DNA of 64,000 nt, taken from Clavaria fumosa. Its lineage: Eukaryota; Basidiomycota; Agaricomycetes; Agaricales; Clavariaceae. The stretch is taken from assembly GCA_951802425.1 (NCBI GenBank), contig OX637795.1, positions 4,816,501 through 4,880,500 on the forward strand. Reading direction: 5' to 3'. The notes under the pieces were generated by a model. The model had not been told where the DNA came from, ran no database searches, and worked only from the letters and a program-made list of their open reading frames with translations. The translations under genes were made by a program, and so were the position numbers. Within the stretch, counting starts at the first letter, position 1; each line of letters begins with the position of its first letter. This document shows positions 22,518 through 35,453 of this stretch, piece after piece.

Positions 22518-23298
22518 GTCTGTGCACTACTAAGGTTGTGAGGGGTTAGGGAAGCATAGGTAAGGTTGCAAGCATGACTGGTCATGGGTCACAACCTAGT
22601 TAAATAATCATATATGTAACCATAACTATGGGGGGATCCTCAGATCATAGATATTGTAGTTATAGACTACTGTAGGAAAAGAGGGGAACATATTTGAAGT
22701 ATGTATGCAGCTGACCATTGGTGGCACATTTGGGTGTTAAGGTCATGGCATCATGGGGTTGGTCATGTGGGTGATGCTAGTGATGCAGGTGACCTTGGGT
22801 GGGAGGTCACATGAGTAATGCTGGTAACATGGGTAATGCTGGTAGCACTGGTGGTAGCAGAAGTGCTGGTGGTGCCACACAGCAAGTCACATGCCAGATG
22901 AAGAGATTGTGCAACTGCATGTTGTGTGTTGATATGGGGTTCAGGTTGTGGATCTGTGCAGGTTGAGATGGAGAGAGGCTGCACAAGCATGGTGTTGTGG
23001 TTGTGAGTATTGTGGGATGACATGGGCAGTCAGGGAAGGTTCTGGGAGGTGTCAGCAAGTGTCAGAGGCATGTGGGATGGTCCACAAGGTTATGGAAGGG
23101 TGTTGGGAGGCTTTTAGGTGCTGATAGGGTCAAATTGGGTAGGGAAAAATGGGGTTGGTCCCAACATTACCCCCCCTTCAAGCCTCAAGCCCTGCAAGAG
23201 TGGAGATCACATGATGGATTAGTCAGCACACTGTTTGTTGATCAGGTCATGACACCTGAAATTTCTCTCTAAGTCCAACCACTATGGTCACTTCCAAT
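22518..23298 (-). repeat. LTR-A (5'-truncated) plus 132 bp of adjoining element DNA
   Basis: The LTR part ends at about 23166. 23167-23298 starts ttacccccccttcaagcc, the complement of a polypurine tract (gaaggggggg), and matches 24370-24500. This supports minus as the element's sense strand. Confidence 0.7.
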
Positions 23299-24369
23299 TG
23301 TTAGGGCCTGTCCCATCTCATAAATAGTACCAAAGCTAAATTTGTTGGTGACTGGTCCTGTAAACTCACTAAGACCAATCTACTGTTGAGTATAATCAAG
23401 AATACTCAGTCCTGGAAGGTTGTGGAAATGTTTGATGATGTGTAGAAATAAGAAAAGACAAGTTGAGAGAGGAAGTTGCTGAGAAGGTCACAAAGTTGAC
23501 AGACAAAGCATAGAAGGAGAAATGGATGAGTTAAAGAAGAAAAGATGTTGCTGAGAAGGTCACAAGTGGTCATGATGGTGTTGAGAAGTAGGTCAGTGAA
23601 GGTGATGACTGTGCTGACTGATGGGGGAACCTATAGGGTTCAAGGAATTAGTGCCAAGACAAGTAAAGAAAAATACTCAGGCATGCGAGTTTATATGAGC
23701 ACAGAGGATGAGTTAGAAGAAAGCAGAGTATGTCTTGGTGTTGTCGAGGTCACCAAGTTAGACAAGACCTATCAATCATGGTGGTTCCAAGCTCAAAGGG
23801 CATACTAGCCTCAAGCTTAAACCAAAGTGCATCAATATCAAGTCTGGAGTATCATAAGTACATGTGAGACTTATATATGTACATGCAGAGAGTGTAACTA
23901 TTCAGGAAAAGTATAGAGGTCTCCAGGCAACAAGACTATAGTAGTATGGGGTTTAACTAGTTGTAAAGTGACTGTGTGCATGTTCTACTAAGGTTGCAAG
24001 GGGTTAGGAAAGCATAAGTAAGGTTGCAAGCATGACCAGTCATGGGTCATGACCTAGTTAAATAATCATATAAGTAACTATAACTATGGGGGGATCCTCA
24101 GATCATAAATGTTGTAGTTATAGATTACTGTGGGCAAGGAGGGAAACATATTTGAAGTAAATACACAGCTGACTGTTGGTGGCATGTTTGAGTGTTAAGA
24201 TTGTGAGGTCATAGGAGCAGTCACATGGGTGACACAGGTGACCTAGGGCAGAGGGTCATGTGAGTAATGCCAGTAATGCAAGGGTCTGTGAGGTGGTGAG
24301 TGGGTGTCAGGAGGTCTAGAGGTGTTGGTAGAGGCGGAATAGATAGGGAAAAATGGGTGGATCCTGGCA
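23299..24369 (-). repeat. LTR-A, near full length (antisense)
   Basis: TGTTAGGGCC ... GGATCCTGGCA, 1071 bp, followed by the same C-rich tract and internal sequence as the preceding copy, giving a head-to-tail arrangement. Confidence 0.85.
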
Positions 24370-24486
24370 TTACCCCCCCTTCAAGCCTCAAGCCCTGCAA
24401 GAGTGGAGATCATGTGACAAATTAGTCAGTGTGTTGTTTGTTGATCAGGTCACAACGCCTGAAATTTTTCTCTAAGTCAAACCACC

Positions 24487-24624
24487 ATGGCTGATTCCAA
24501 CATCCTCAAACACCAAGAAACCGAGCTTGAGCACGAAATGCGCATTTTTGAAGAAAAAGCAGCTGGCCTCGACCAGAGGATCCTGGAAGACTCCCTAGCT
24601 CATCAAAGGGTGGAACAAGCATGA
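24487..24624 (+). pseudogene. Short coiled-coil ORF fragment antisense to the LTR-A element
   Basis: ATG in a good context (accaccATGG) opens 45 codons, MADSNILKHQETELEHEMRI followed by more Glu-rich helical sequence, and ends at TGA 24622. The ATG region is conserved in the partner copy near 23283 (accactATGGtc). It lies about 118 bp from the LTR on the strand opposite to the inferred element sense. It could be the start of a host or element gene; function unknown. Confidence 0.35.
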
Positions 24625-25138
24625 TGCATGCACCTTTGAGGCAAGGTTGTGGGCCCTAGCATATCATGTTCACCTTGCTTGTACTGCACTAGTAATCATG
24701 CTTGTGCCATACATGTCACTCTCACCACTTCCATCATCCACCCCACTTGCCTCACTTGCACTGCCTACCCTGCTCAACCCACTTGTGACATCCACCCTGC
24801 CCATCCAACTTGCACTGCTGACTGCTAACCATGATTGCCCACTCACCTGCTCACCCTGCTTGCACTGCCTATCTGACTCAATCCAATTGCACAGCCTGCC
24901 CCACTGACCTGCTTGCCCTGCTTCTACTGCTTTGTTGACTGACAATATGTGGATGCCATTGACTGACTATTTGCACATATCATTGGTCAATTATATGCAT
25001 ATATTGTCCATGATATAAGCATATTGCCAGTCAATGATATATTCATATCATTGGTCAACAATATGGGCATGTTGTTGATTGAGGGTTGAGTTTCCTTGAT
25101 CAATTATATGAACAAACCAAAATATGCACAAACAGCTA
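24625..25138. repeat. Degenerate cttgcactgcc repeats and type III hairpin relics
   Basis: 24647-24920 is a low-complexity stretch related to parts of 26500-26820 and 49085-49340. 24935-25110 contains decayed catatcattggtcaat palindromes. No gene. Confidence 0.6.
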
Positions 25139-25580
25139 ACTGACAATATCCCAGCAAATGGAACAGGGCCTGAACAGCCAGTAGCTCTGTGACATCAATG
25201 CACAGCAAGAAACAGGTACCTGTTTGCTCACCTTCCATCCTGTTCTCCAGCTCTTTATGTACCCATGAATTTGTGCCTGCAAAGATCTCATGGGATTAGT
25301 GAATGCAAAAGTGCACACTTACTGAGTAGAGAAGAGACAGAACTATACAAGCAGGACATCGAAGACTACAGGATGAGCAAAGGAGAGGTGCACACACTGC
25401 TTGTCAACAATGCAGATCTGTCTGCCCCAGGCATGCATGCACCTGAGCCATGCAGGGCCTATGCCAATGACAATGTGTGCATCAAGATTGCCAAGTCACA
25501 AGCAGCAAACCAAGAGACCAGCACATTGTCCCAACCCAACTCATTCTTCACCTGCCATCGTCAAAACTCCTAGACCCACA
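25139..25580 (+). pseudogene. Unidentified transposon ORF fragment (copy in reverse at 48.65-48.95 kb)
   Basis: 25265-25573 is open for ~100 codons with protein-like composition (REETELYKQDIEDYRMSKGE; SAPGMHAPEPCRAYANDN). The same segment occurs in reverse complement at about 48646-48955, where frames are broken. I do not recognise the family; repeat context suggests a transposon gene remnant. Confidence 0.4.
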
Positions 25581-25989
25581 AACACTTTCCGTGGTCCTCC
25601 ACAAACTGATGACACTTGCCAGCAGGACTGTGCTCACACTGCCAGCCCTTTGCAATGCAATTGTCACAATCCTGTGACACAACAATTAGAAAAAATGATT
25701 GGAATGAGAAATACCATTATGCACCTCTCACTCCATCCCATTCCACTCCTTATTTTCTTTCACTGATCCAATTTTTTTCCATGCCTTCAAGAACTCTGTG
25801 GGCAATGGATCTACTACACCTGTGATGTTGTCCCTTGCCTTGCTAGGGCTCACAACATTACCTGCAGCCTTGCTGTAGCCTACAACGTTGGCAACTGACT
25901 GACAGGTACTTACTTGAGGGGTAGGGTGACTTGCTGCCTGTGGACAATGGAGGTCTGAGATGAGTGGGGACAAGCAAGCACAGAGACTG
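25581..25989. other. No gene; flank of palindrome P2
   Basis: 25890-25989 resembles 42030-42109 and 49370-49450, the left flank of the other members of this palindrome family. Confidence 0.5.
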
Positions 25990-28263
25990 GGAATTTTGTT
26001 TCCACATTTCATCAGTATTTCTTGTCCACATGGATGACATTGTTATGCCTTCCTGTCTCTACTACCAACTAAAGGCCTTCTTCTTCCATTCCATCTAGCA
26101 TCCATTCAAGCACTCCTCCATCTGAGGTGCTCCCTGTTGTCCCTATAGCACCATCAGATAGTCACCCATGTACCAGCATACCATTGCCCTTGTATGATTG
26201 TCTGCTCTCCTGTCTCTTCCCCAGTCTCTTCATTCAGCAATTGTGTCTCCCCCATTCTCCCCCATGTGTTGATAGCTGTGGGCCACACACATGCTTTCAA
26301 GCTTTGACACAAACTCAACTCATCACTTAACTGACTTTGTGAGATGGGGCATCCAGGACACCCACTTTGACATTCACATCTAGTCAACTTTGTGTGTCAT
26401 TTGGGCATGGCAGTCCTGGACACCCACCTTGAGGCACACATCCAGTCAACTTACTTTGTACATTATGAGAGATGTGGGTGTCCTGGTCCTCCTGGCATGG
26501 CTTACCTGTATCTGTATGATGTCCCAGCCTGCATCACATTGGATCTTGGTAGGTATGTAGGACCTAGGTTTGGCATGCTAAGAGTGAGTAGCACAGGTGG
26601 TGTAAGTAGGATGAAGGGTGGACAGTGTGAGTGGAGTGAGTGGGTGGCACAGGCAAGGTGAGTAAGGCAAGTGGCACAAGTGAGGAGGTGCAAGTGAGGC
26701 AAGCCATGTGGTGTAGCACCAATGAGGTGAGTGGGTAGGCAGTGCAAGCAGGGTGGATGGCACAATTGGGGGTGAGCAGCATGGGTGGCACCATTGGGAC
26801 AAGTTTGGTGGACAGTGCATATTATCAGTCAATGATAAGTTAATATTTCCTTGTATTATTCATGACATGTCTGCTTGAGTAATGTATGTGTTTACTGTGC
26901 TCATGCTTGTCATACCTGGCACTGCTCATGTTCATCAGTCATTGCTTATGTGTGCCATACAGTGCCTAGGCTATGTCCATGCTGCTCATAGCAACCCACC
27001 TCCAGACCCTGTTCTTTTTTCCCTTTCCCAGGTAGTCCAGCACAATGCAGTTCTGCCTCCACCCCTTCCTTGCCATGTGCTATCCACTCTATGCTGCTTG
27101 TCTTGTTCTTCTGTCTAGGGGTCTTGTGATTAACATAGACCCAAGAACAAGACAAGCAGCATAGAGTGGATAGCACATGGCAAGGAAGGGGTGGAGGCAG
27201 AACTGCATTGTGCTGGACTACCTGGGAAAGGGAAAAAAGAACAGGGTCTGGAGGTGGGTTGCTATGAGCAGCATGGACATAGCCTAGGCACTGTATGGCA
27301 CACATAAGCAATGACTGATGAACATGAGCAGTGCCAGGTATGACAAGCATGAGCACAGTAAACACATACATTACTCAAGCAGACATGTCATGAATAATAC
27401 AAGGAAATATTAACTTATCATTGACTGATAATATGCACTGTCCACCAAACTTGTCCCAATGGTGCCACCCATGCTGCTCACCCCCAATTGTGCCATCCAC
27501 CCTGCTTGCACTGCCTACCCACTCACCTCATTGGTGCTACACCACATGGCTTGCCTCACTTGCACCTCCTCACTTGTGCCACTTGCCTTACTCACCTTGC
27601 CTGTGCCACCCACTCACTCCACTCACACTGTCCACCCTTCATCCTACTTACACCACCTGTGCTACTCACTCTTAGCATGCCAAACCTAGGTCCTACATAC
27701 CTACCAAGATCCAATGTGATGCAGGCTGGGACATCATACAGATACAGGTAAGCCATGCCAGGAGGACCAGGACACCCACATCTCTCATAATGTACAAAGT
27801 AAGTTGACTGGATGTGTGCCTCAAGGTGGGTGTCCAGGACTGCCATGCCCAAATGACACACAAAGTTGACTAGATGTGAATGTCAAAGTGGGTGTCCTGG
27901 ATGCCCCATCTCACAAAGTCAGTTAAGTGATGAGTTGAGTTTGTGTCAAAGCTTGAAAGCATGTGTGTGGCCCACAGCTATCAACACATGGGGGAGAATG
28001 GGGGAGACACAATTGCTGAATGAAGAGACTGGGGAAGAGACAGGAGAGCAGACAATCATACAAGGGCAATGGTATGCTGGTACATGGGTGACTATCTGAT
28101 GGTGCTATAGGGACAACAGGGAGCACCTCAGATGGAGGAGTGCTTGAATGGATGCTAGATGGAATGGAAGAAGAAGGCCCTTAGTTGGTAGTAGAGACAG
28201 GAAGGCATAACAATGTCATCCATGTGGACAAGAAATACTGATGAAATGTGGAAACAAAATTCC
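25990..28263. repeat. Large palindrome P2 (1121-bp arms, 32-bp spacer)
   Basis: Arms 25990-27110 and 27143-28263 are reverse complements of equal length. In the stretches I compared I saw one difference (about 26074 versus 28180). The spacer 27111-27142 is unique. Single-copy relatives of the arm lie at 41.9-43.4 and 49.4-50.4 kb. There is no transposase ORF; the ORFs inside are Pro/Thr/His-rich repeat translations. Confidence 0.95.
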
Positions 28264-29403
28264 ATTTCTTAAGATGAGTTGCAGATTCATGTGAATATAC
28301 AATATGGGTGAAGGATGATCAGCAGGGGATGCACATGGGTTGATGATCTAACAGCATAGTCCTTGTGCAGATGGAGCATCTGCGCTTTCTTTCACTGCAA
28401 GCTAACCACTCAAGCTAGTCTTTTGAAATTTTGTGTGCCTATATCTACCCCTCTAATCTTCAATTTCCATGGTTTACACTTTTCCCAAACTCATTTCCCA
28501 ATGCATGCCAAAGCTGCTGACTGAACTAGTCAAAATTCTCCCGTTTGTCAAAACCAACCATAGGATTCCAAAACAAATGGAATGCTATACTGGGCAATCC
28601 CATACCTATCATATTCCATCCCTCTCTCTCCCCTCCCATCACCCACAAAGCAACAATTCCACCATACAGTCAGAATCCAGTTCTCACAGTCCTCACACAA
28701 GTTTGTACTTGTGGTGGCACCTAATCAAATGGGATCACATTGAAAGATTGAGTATAGTGCATGAATAATACACCCTGACTTTGTTTCAATTACTCTGCCA
28801 CATCCAGGACTACAGTTGCCTTCCTACAAACCTAAACAGCACAAGTACCATACAAGTTTGCAGGCCTCACAGCACAAGATCTAACCGTGAAAATCTCTTG
28901 AAATTGATCATGGATGCTCTAAATGATGACCACTATCATATAACATGCTAAACAGACCAAACTGTTTTTCTGCAAATGGTCCCTTGTTGCTCCTATCCTA
29001 ACAGCATAGTCCTTGTGCAGATGGAGCATCTGCACTTTCTTTCACTGCAAGCTAACCACTCAAGCTAGTCTTTTGAAATTTTGTGTGCCTATATCTACCC
29101 CTCTAATCTTCAATTTCCATGGTTTACATTTTTCCCAAACTCATTTCCCAATGCATGCCAAAGCTGCTGACTGAACTAGTCAAAATTCTCCCGTTTGTCA
29201 AAACCAACCATAGGATTCCAAAACAAATGGAATGCTATACTGGGCAATCCCATACCTATCATATTCCATCCCTCTCTCTCCCCTCCCATCACCCACAAAG
29301 CAACAATTCCACCATACAGTCAGAATCCAGTTCTCACAGTCCTCACACAAGTTTGGGTTAGCTGTGGCACCCTAATAAGGACCCCACATGAGATATTCCC
29401 AAA
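28264..29403. repeat. Two direct copies of a ~360-420-bp repeat
   Basis: 28346-28770 and about 29000-29354 are nearly identical; a third copy is at 44024-44437. Each begins with agcatagtccttgtgcag. No coding capacity; possibly a non-autonomous element or solo LTR. Confidence 0.75.
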
Positions 29404-29744
29404 AAAAAAAGTCCCCACTTTTAGTCCTCATTATGTCTTTAGTGATGTTTACTCTCATTTGGTGCTTTCCCTCAAAACTTTTTTCTCACCCCAAAAATTC
29501 ATTTAGGGTTCCTGGGGTCTTCCAGCAGAATTTGAAATATGGTAGTTGTGAAGTAGTTATTAGTGCTGTTTAGAAGAATATATGCAGCTGACTGAATGCT
29601 GCATGTATGAATGTTGATATTGTCACATCATGAGGTGGGTCACATGGTGATGCTTGTGACCATGGGGTAATGTGAATAAGACTAATGTATCCATGTGGCA
29701 TGTCATGTGCCAGATGAAGGGATTGTGCCATGGCATATCATACA
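29404..29744. repeat. Dispersed repeat shared with 44437-44722
   Basis: 29504-29744 and 44437-44722 share tttagggttcctggggtctt through ggaggctgctggtgtg. No gene. Confidence 0.65.
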
Positions 29745-30019
29745 TAGTATTGGAGGCTGCTGGTGTGCCATCATTGTTGATAGCTGCTGGTGCATCATCA
29801 TCATCAGCTGCTGCTGCTGTCATCAGTCATTGTTGTTGGCTGCTGGTGCATTGTTGTTGTTGTTGTTGTTGTTGGCTGCTGATGTGCTGTCATTGTTGTT
29901 AGCTGTTGGTGTGTCAGCATTGGTCATCATCATTGGCTGCTGGTGTATTGTTGTCATCATTAGCTCCTGGTGTGTCATCATCATCATCAGCCACTGCTGC
30001 CATCATTGGTCATCATTGG
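29745..30019. repeat. gctgctggtg/catcatcattg simple-sequence array (left part)
   Basis: Trinucleotide-rich array interrupted by a solo LTR and continued at 31234. Confidence 0.75.
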
Positions 30020-31233
30020 TGTTAGGGCCTGTCCTGTCTCATAAATAACACTGAAGTTGATTTTGATGGTGACCAGTCCTGTAAACTCACTAAGACCAAT
30101 CAACTGTTGAGTATGATCAAGAATACTCAGTCCCAGAAGGTTGCAAAAACATTTGACAGGGTATAGGAAGGGAAAAAGACAAGTTGAGAAGTGAGAGATG
30201 TTGCTGAGAAGGTTGCAAGTAGTCATTACAATGACAAGGAGTATGTCAGTGAAGGCAATGACTTTGCCAACTCAGAGGAGAACCTGCAAGGTTCCAGAAA
30301 GCCAGTAGCAAGATGATAGAAAGAGAGTACTTAAGTGCATGAGTTTGTACAAGCATGGAAGATGAGTTAGCAGAAAGCAGAGTGTGTCTTGGCATTCTTG
30401 AGGTCACAAGTGTGACAAGACCTATCAATTATGGTGGTTCAAAGCTCAAAGGGCATACTAGCCTCAAGCTTAAACCAAAGTGCATCAATATCAAGTCTAC
30501 AGTACTGTAGGTACATGCAAGACTTATATATGTGCATTGTACATGTGTAGCTTCTTTGGGAAAGTACAAAGGTCTCCCAGTGACAGAACTATAGTAGTAT
30601 GGGGTATGTTTAGTTGTAAAGTGACTAGGCACATGTTCTACCAAGGTCATGAGGGGTTAGGGAAGCATAGATAAGGTTGTGAAGATGACCAGTCAAGGGT
30701 TGTGACCTAGTAAATAATCATATACATAGCTATTACTACAGGGGGATCCTCAGATCATAGATAATGTAGCTATACACTACTGCAGGCAAAGAGGGGAGCA
30801 TATTTGAAGTACATACACAGCTGACCATTGATTTGGGTGTTAAGGTTATGGCATCATGAGGTGGGTCATGTGGGTGACACTAGTAATGCAGGTGACCTTG
30901 GGCAGGAGGTCACATGAGTAATGCCAGTAACACAAGTAATGCTGGTAGTGCTGGTGGTGCCATGCTGGATGAAGAGATTGCACAACAGCATGTTGCACAT
31001 TGATATTGGGGTTTTGGGTGGTGGATGCATGGAGGGTGAGGTGGAAGGAGGCTGCACAAGTATAGAGTCATGGTCATGAGTATTGTGGAATGATGTGGGC
31101 AGTTGGGGAAGGTTCCAGGGGGTGGCAGTGTCTGGAAGTGGGTAGAGTAGTCTGCAAGGTTGTGAGGGTGTCTGGAGGCTTGTAGGTGCTGATAGAGTTG
31201 AATTGGGTAGGGAAAAATGGGTGGATCCTGACA
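30020..31233 (-). mobile_element. Solo LTR-A with intact target duplication
   Basis: 1214 bp, TGTTAGGGCC ... GGATCCTGACA, flanked by ATTGG at 30015-30019 and 31234-31238. It interrupts a simple-sequence array that continues on both sides. This copy fixes the true ends of LTR-A. Confidence 0.92.
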
Positions 31234-31495
31234 ATTGGCTGCTGGTGCATTGTCATCATTGGCCACTGCTGCCATTGTCATGGGCTGCTGGTGCATCATC
31301 ATCATTGTTATCCACTGGTGTATTGTCATTGTTGTTAGCCACTGGTGTGTCATCATCATTGTCAGCCACTGCTGCTGTCATTGGTTGTCATTGGCTGCTG
31401 GTGCATTGTCATCATTAGCCACTGCTGCCATCATTGGTTGTCATTGTTGTAGGCTGCTGGTGCATCATCATTGTTGTCATCATTGTTGTGTCAAG
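31234..31495. repeat. Simple-sequence array (right part)
   Basis: Continuation of 29745-30019 (ggctgctggtgcattgtcatc pattern) after the solo LTR. Confidence 0.75.
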
Positions 31496-34280
31496 AGTAG
31501 GTCAATTCCACCTAAATACAAGTATAAACAGTGATAGGGAGGAGCAGAGCAGTAATTCCAGTGGTGGGCAGGAATTCTGCATGCTGATCACATTGACAAG
31601 AAAGGGTGCATACATGGCTGGGGAGAATGAGGAGTATGTCATGGGAAGAATGACAAAGTCGATTATGTAACCAAGGCAAACTACAACGAAGGCAACACGA
31701 CTAAGGACAACTGCAACACTAGAGACGAGAAAACCAAGGTACCAATGGCAATCAAGAGCGAGGAGATGCTCCTCGCTGTTGATGGCCATTGGGGATTGGT
31801 TTATGGGATCGAAGCACCTAAGTAATACAAGAACCAATCCGAAACCAGAAACTATGTATTACATCAAACGGAATCTTCGACGTTTGGGCCACTAGACCCA
31901 GAGCCTATCCTCGTCCACCGATCGAGAAGGAGACTCCCCAACCTGGACAAACTCGCCCTCGACGTCTGGCAAAGCCACCGTAGCCATCGCAGGGGCTGAT
32001 GGAGGAGACGAGGGCGGAGGAGTGGAGTTCCACCTGGAGAAGGAAGTGGGAGAGGCCCACCGAGTAGGGGGAGCGCTGTCCCATTCTACAAGAAAGAAAT
32101 CAGCAAAGCGAATGAGAAATGGAAGAAAAGACGGTACTGTGGGGGTCCTCGAGTAGGTCACAGATAAGGTTGCCCGGGCGGACGACTCGAGGGCATCCCG
32201 ATGCAAAATGGCCAGGATGGCCGCAAGCGTAGCATCGTCGGGCAATGGTAAGAATGAGGAGGTCGTCGGCTCCCCTCTGAATCGCCCAATGGAAGGCCGC
32301 GCAAGAGAGTACGTGTTATGGATCTGGTACTGGGTGCAGTCAGAAATGAGTCACTGAGAGTCATAATGACTCAGACAGGTCCTCAATTCCTCATGCAGTT
32401 GGTCTACAGGACTAGTAGATCCTCCAGTTCCATACCTTCCTGCTAACAGTATTGGAACCAACACTGATAGCAAGGCATTGCTTTGGGCAGATATTATTAT
32501 TATTAGTAACCTAAGTCACAACATCCCATGGGCTTAGCCATTGATCCCCCATAGTCTGCCTCAACCTGGTATTACTCCACAGGCTGATACTATGGCTCAA
32601 TGACTGACCACTCCATAGGTATTGTACACTTAAGCCAAATCAACATAGATAGGTCAAAAATTGAATGGTGAATAACTAGCTAACCAGTGAAGGGAGAATT
32701 AAGCTAAAGAGTTCATGAGATTCTCCTGGCTTTGTAGACCATTCTAGCTCTATAAACCTTCTCTCAATTCTCAATACTTGGCTAGTTATTCACTACTTAC
32801 TCTGATGAATACATTGATACATTGTACAGTAGAGTACCTTGTACCCTATACCGAAATATTCATATCTCGTTCAATACTTACCGCGCCGAGGGGAGCCGGC
32901 ACAGGGCGGCTCGTCCGAAGCCTGGGTACCTTTGAGTACCCAGATCATTTGACTAGACTAAGTCCTTAGTCGGTAGATACTACATTTAGCTTAACTAGAC
33001 CCTGTCCTTAGTTTAGCTAAATATGTCCTTAGCTCCATGGGGAGCTAGACTCAGACTTAGTCCTCTTAGAGGATAGTGTAATCGATGTATGGGTAGGTAA
33101 TGATGCCTAGAACGCGAGGTTCTGTCAGCTATTTATACTCAAATTCGCATATCTACTACATTTGGAAAGATTCAACATAGCTCCTTAACTAGTAATCCTA
33201 ACATACCGTTTAAGGACTCTAAATTAAGGAAAATTCACTGGCTTTACATATCAGGCAAAATCATAATTATATCTCATGTCTTCATTGAGATATTCCTTCT
33301 CGAAGGTTCTACATATAATCAAAATGACTCATGATGACTCATTTCTTGGGTTCCGGTCATCGGGGATTGTGGGGAAGGACCCCACGATCACCCCCGATCG
33401 CTTCTACGACGTTCCGCGACTTTCCGCGACTTTCTGCGACGTTCCTGGCCTTGATCGCGTCATTATCTCATCTATACTTCCTCTGTTTCCTCTTATCTCC
33501 CCCAGACTAGTCATAATTAAGCGTACTAACCCTATTTAGCATGTGTTTCAGCTGTATTCTATGCCAAATACATGCTAGTAACACCCTAGTACAAAGGGAG
33601 ACAAGGGGAGGGCCGAGGGACTGCGCACAAAGGTTGCGAGTGCACAGTCTGCTTGTGAGGATGACTAGTCCATATCTGGAAGAGCGGCAGCATCGGCCAT
33701 CACTGCTGATCGCTGCCCTCACCACCGTGAGAACTGGGCCAAACTGTTGGTCCTCGATCACTCGATCGAGGTCCGATCATGATCGGGACTGCCCCACAAT
33801 GCCAGAGTGGTGCCAAACTCGCACCAGCGAGTTCGCGACCCTGTAGCTCAGCCGCAAGTGCTCCACGTCTCTCGTAAACTCGCGGGTATGACCTCACAGA
33901 CCTTTCCGACATTTCTGCCTGTTCAGACCTTCCATTTAAAACCTCCCTTTAGCGCTATTCTAGTAATACTAGAGTATGGCCTAAACAGCAGTAGAACCAG
34001 CCTGAGCGAGTGAATAACAGTTACTTCCTTTTGCTTTTATGCATATAGGGGTAAACGAGCAGTGGAAATTCAATGGTAAAAACCGTTTGTTTGTGCAGTT
34101 CTTCGTTCCTGCTGTAGAACCATTTCTTTCCGTCCTAGTACCACTTTCCATAGCTTATGTCATATTGGGAGTAAGTTTACATGGGTGAGTAGTACAGTAT
34201 GGGTAAAGGACCTAGAAAGAGCATAGGAATGTATTGAAGAGACGCATAATTGCCTGGATCATCTGTTCAAGGGGCTAAGT
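31496..34280. other. Non-coding or unrecognised, moderate CpG
   Basis: CpG content rises from about 31.65 kb. The only protein-like frame is on the minus strand (next entry). 32930-33080 has tccttag / ctaag-rich short inverted motifs. I see no complete gene. Confidence 0.4.
31892..32245 (-). pseudogene. Hypothetical coding fragment
   Basis: 117 codons beginning at an internal Met (LAAILAILHRDALESSARAT) and ending GEFVQVGESPSRSVDEDRLW. An intron-like segment (acceptor ttcttgtag, complement near 32088) may interrupt it, but no splice that keeps this frame could be found. Family not recognised. Confidence 0.3.
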
Positions 34281-34809
34281 ACTATAGGTACTCAAGTACC
34301 CTAACAGTACGAGGGGGGCGACTTGTTGGAAGACATTGGAGGAGGGGAGGAAGTTGAGCTTGTGAGGGCCCCAGCACATAACAAGGATGGGGGAAGAGAA
34401 GCGGTACAGGCCCTCCTTATATACTGTGAAGGACGGATAAGAACCGGAAGATAAGCGAGGCGGTGGGAAGGGACCGTCACACAGGAGCACATGACGAATG
34501 AAGGAGCATGTGGAGATAAGCCGCGCCATGTGGAAGACTGCGGAGCAGCACATGGGCCGATAAGCGAAAGGCGATGATGTTCAAGATAAGAGTGTAGGGC
34601 AGCATTCGGCAAGCTGCGGACTGCGCGAGCCCACAAGGGCAGCTGCGTCGAAGAGCAGTAGCAGGCAGCTGCGGACTGAGCAGGCCTGCGGGAGGACACA
34701 CCACAGTAGATGGATAGCATCCTTGGGCTGCGGACGATAGGCTGCGCCGCAGGAACCCGCAGCACCCCTGAGGTATATAAGGGGTGTAGTGACATGGGAA
34801 ACCCCTTAG
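34281..34809 (+). promoter_or_regulatory. Promoter-like or LTR-like region with TATA box
   Basis: gtatataagggg at about 34774-34785 lies ~30 bp upstream of a coding-like frame. The preceding 450 bp contain repeated gcggactg / gataagc motifs and an agtacgagggggg purine tract near 34305, suggesting an LTR-like element. No second copy is present in the window. Confidence 0.4.
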
Positions 34810-35340
34810 CGTTGTTCACTTGTCCCTTTCACCTTATCGTACTTTGGTGAAATCACACTGGCTTTCCCTACTGCCGACGAGAGATACCCCCTCTCCTCCT
34901 GGCCCGAAGTAGCGACTACGCCAACCTACGGACGGATCTACCCGACACTGACTCAGCGACGAGCGCAGATCACACGACTCACACACCACCTGACTGAGTT
35001 CAGTCACTCCATCTGTGTCGATATCCTTGGATGCGATCACCCCGACCGCCAAGCCCTCGAGCACACGTTTGCACGAGGAGTAGCCAATCTCAGGCACCGA
35101 GTTATCGAAGCCAACGACTCTGAGTACAGAGCCAGAGCCACCCTACTTCGCTCTTTCCTAGGCCCCGGAAGACCCAGCGACAGAGTAATATCCCAATTCG
35201 ACCCCATTGACCAGACCGCTTTTGATCCTCTCATTCCGGCACTCGGGACTAACATAATCTCGGCACCCGATCACCTGACGGAAAGCACTTCCGAGCCTTC
35301 GGCCCAGCTTCCCGTAACAAGTAGTAGGACAACACAATGA
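34810..35340 (+). pseudogene. ATG-less coding-like ORF, Gag-like
   Basis: 176 open codons between stops at 34807 and 35338 with protein-like composition (LTHHLTEFSHSICVDILGCD; ARGVANLRHRVIEANDSEYR). No in-frame ATG is present, so it would need splicing, a non-AUG start or has lost its start. Position downstream of a TATA-bearing repeat suggests a retroelement gag. Family not recognised. Confidence 0.4.
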
Positions 35341-35453
35341 AGGGATTTGACCTGGAGACCACACAAGAGGGTGGCCACTATGTGACACCCAGTCAAGTAC
35401 CTCAGGTGGCTCTTGACAGTGATCCTTGTGCCTAGCATCCATTGGCAGAAGGC

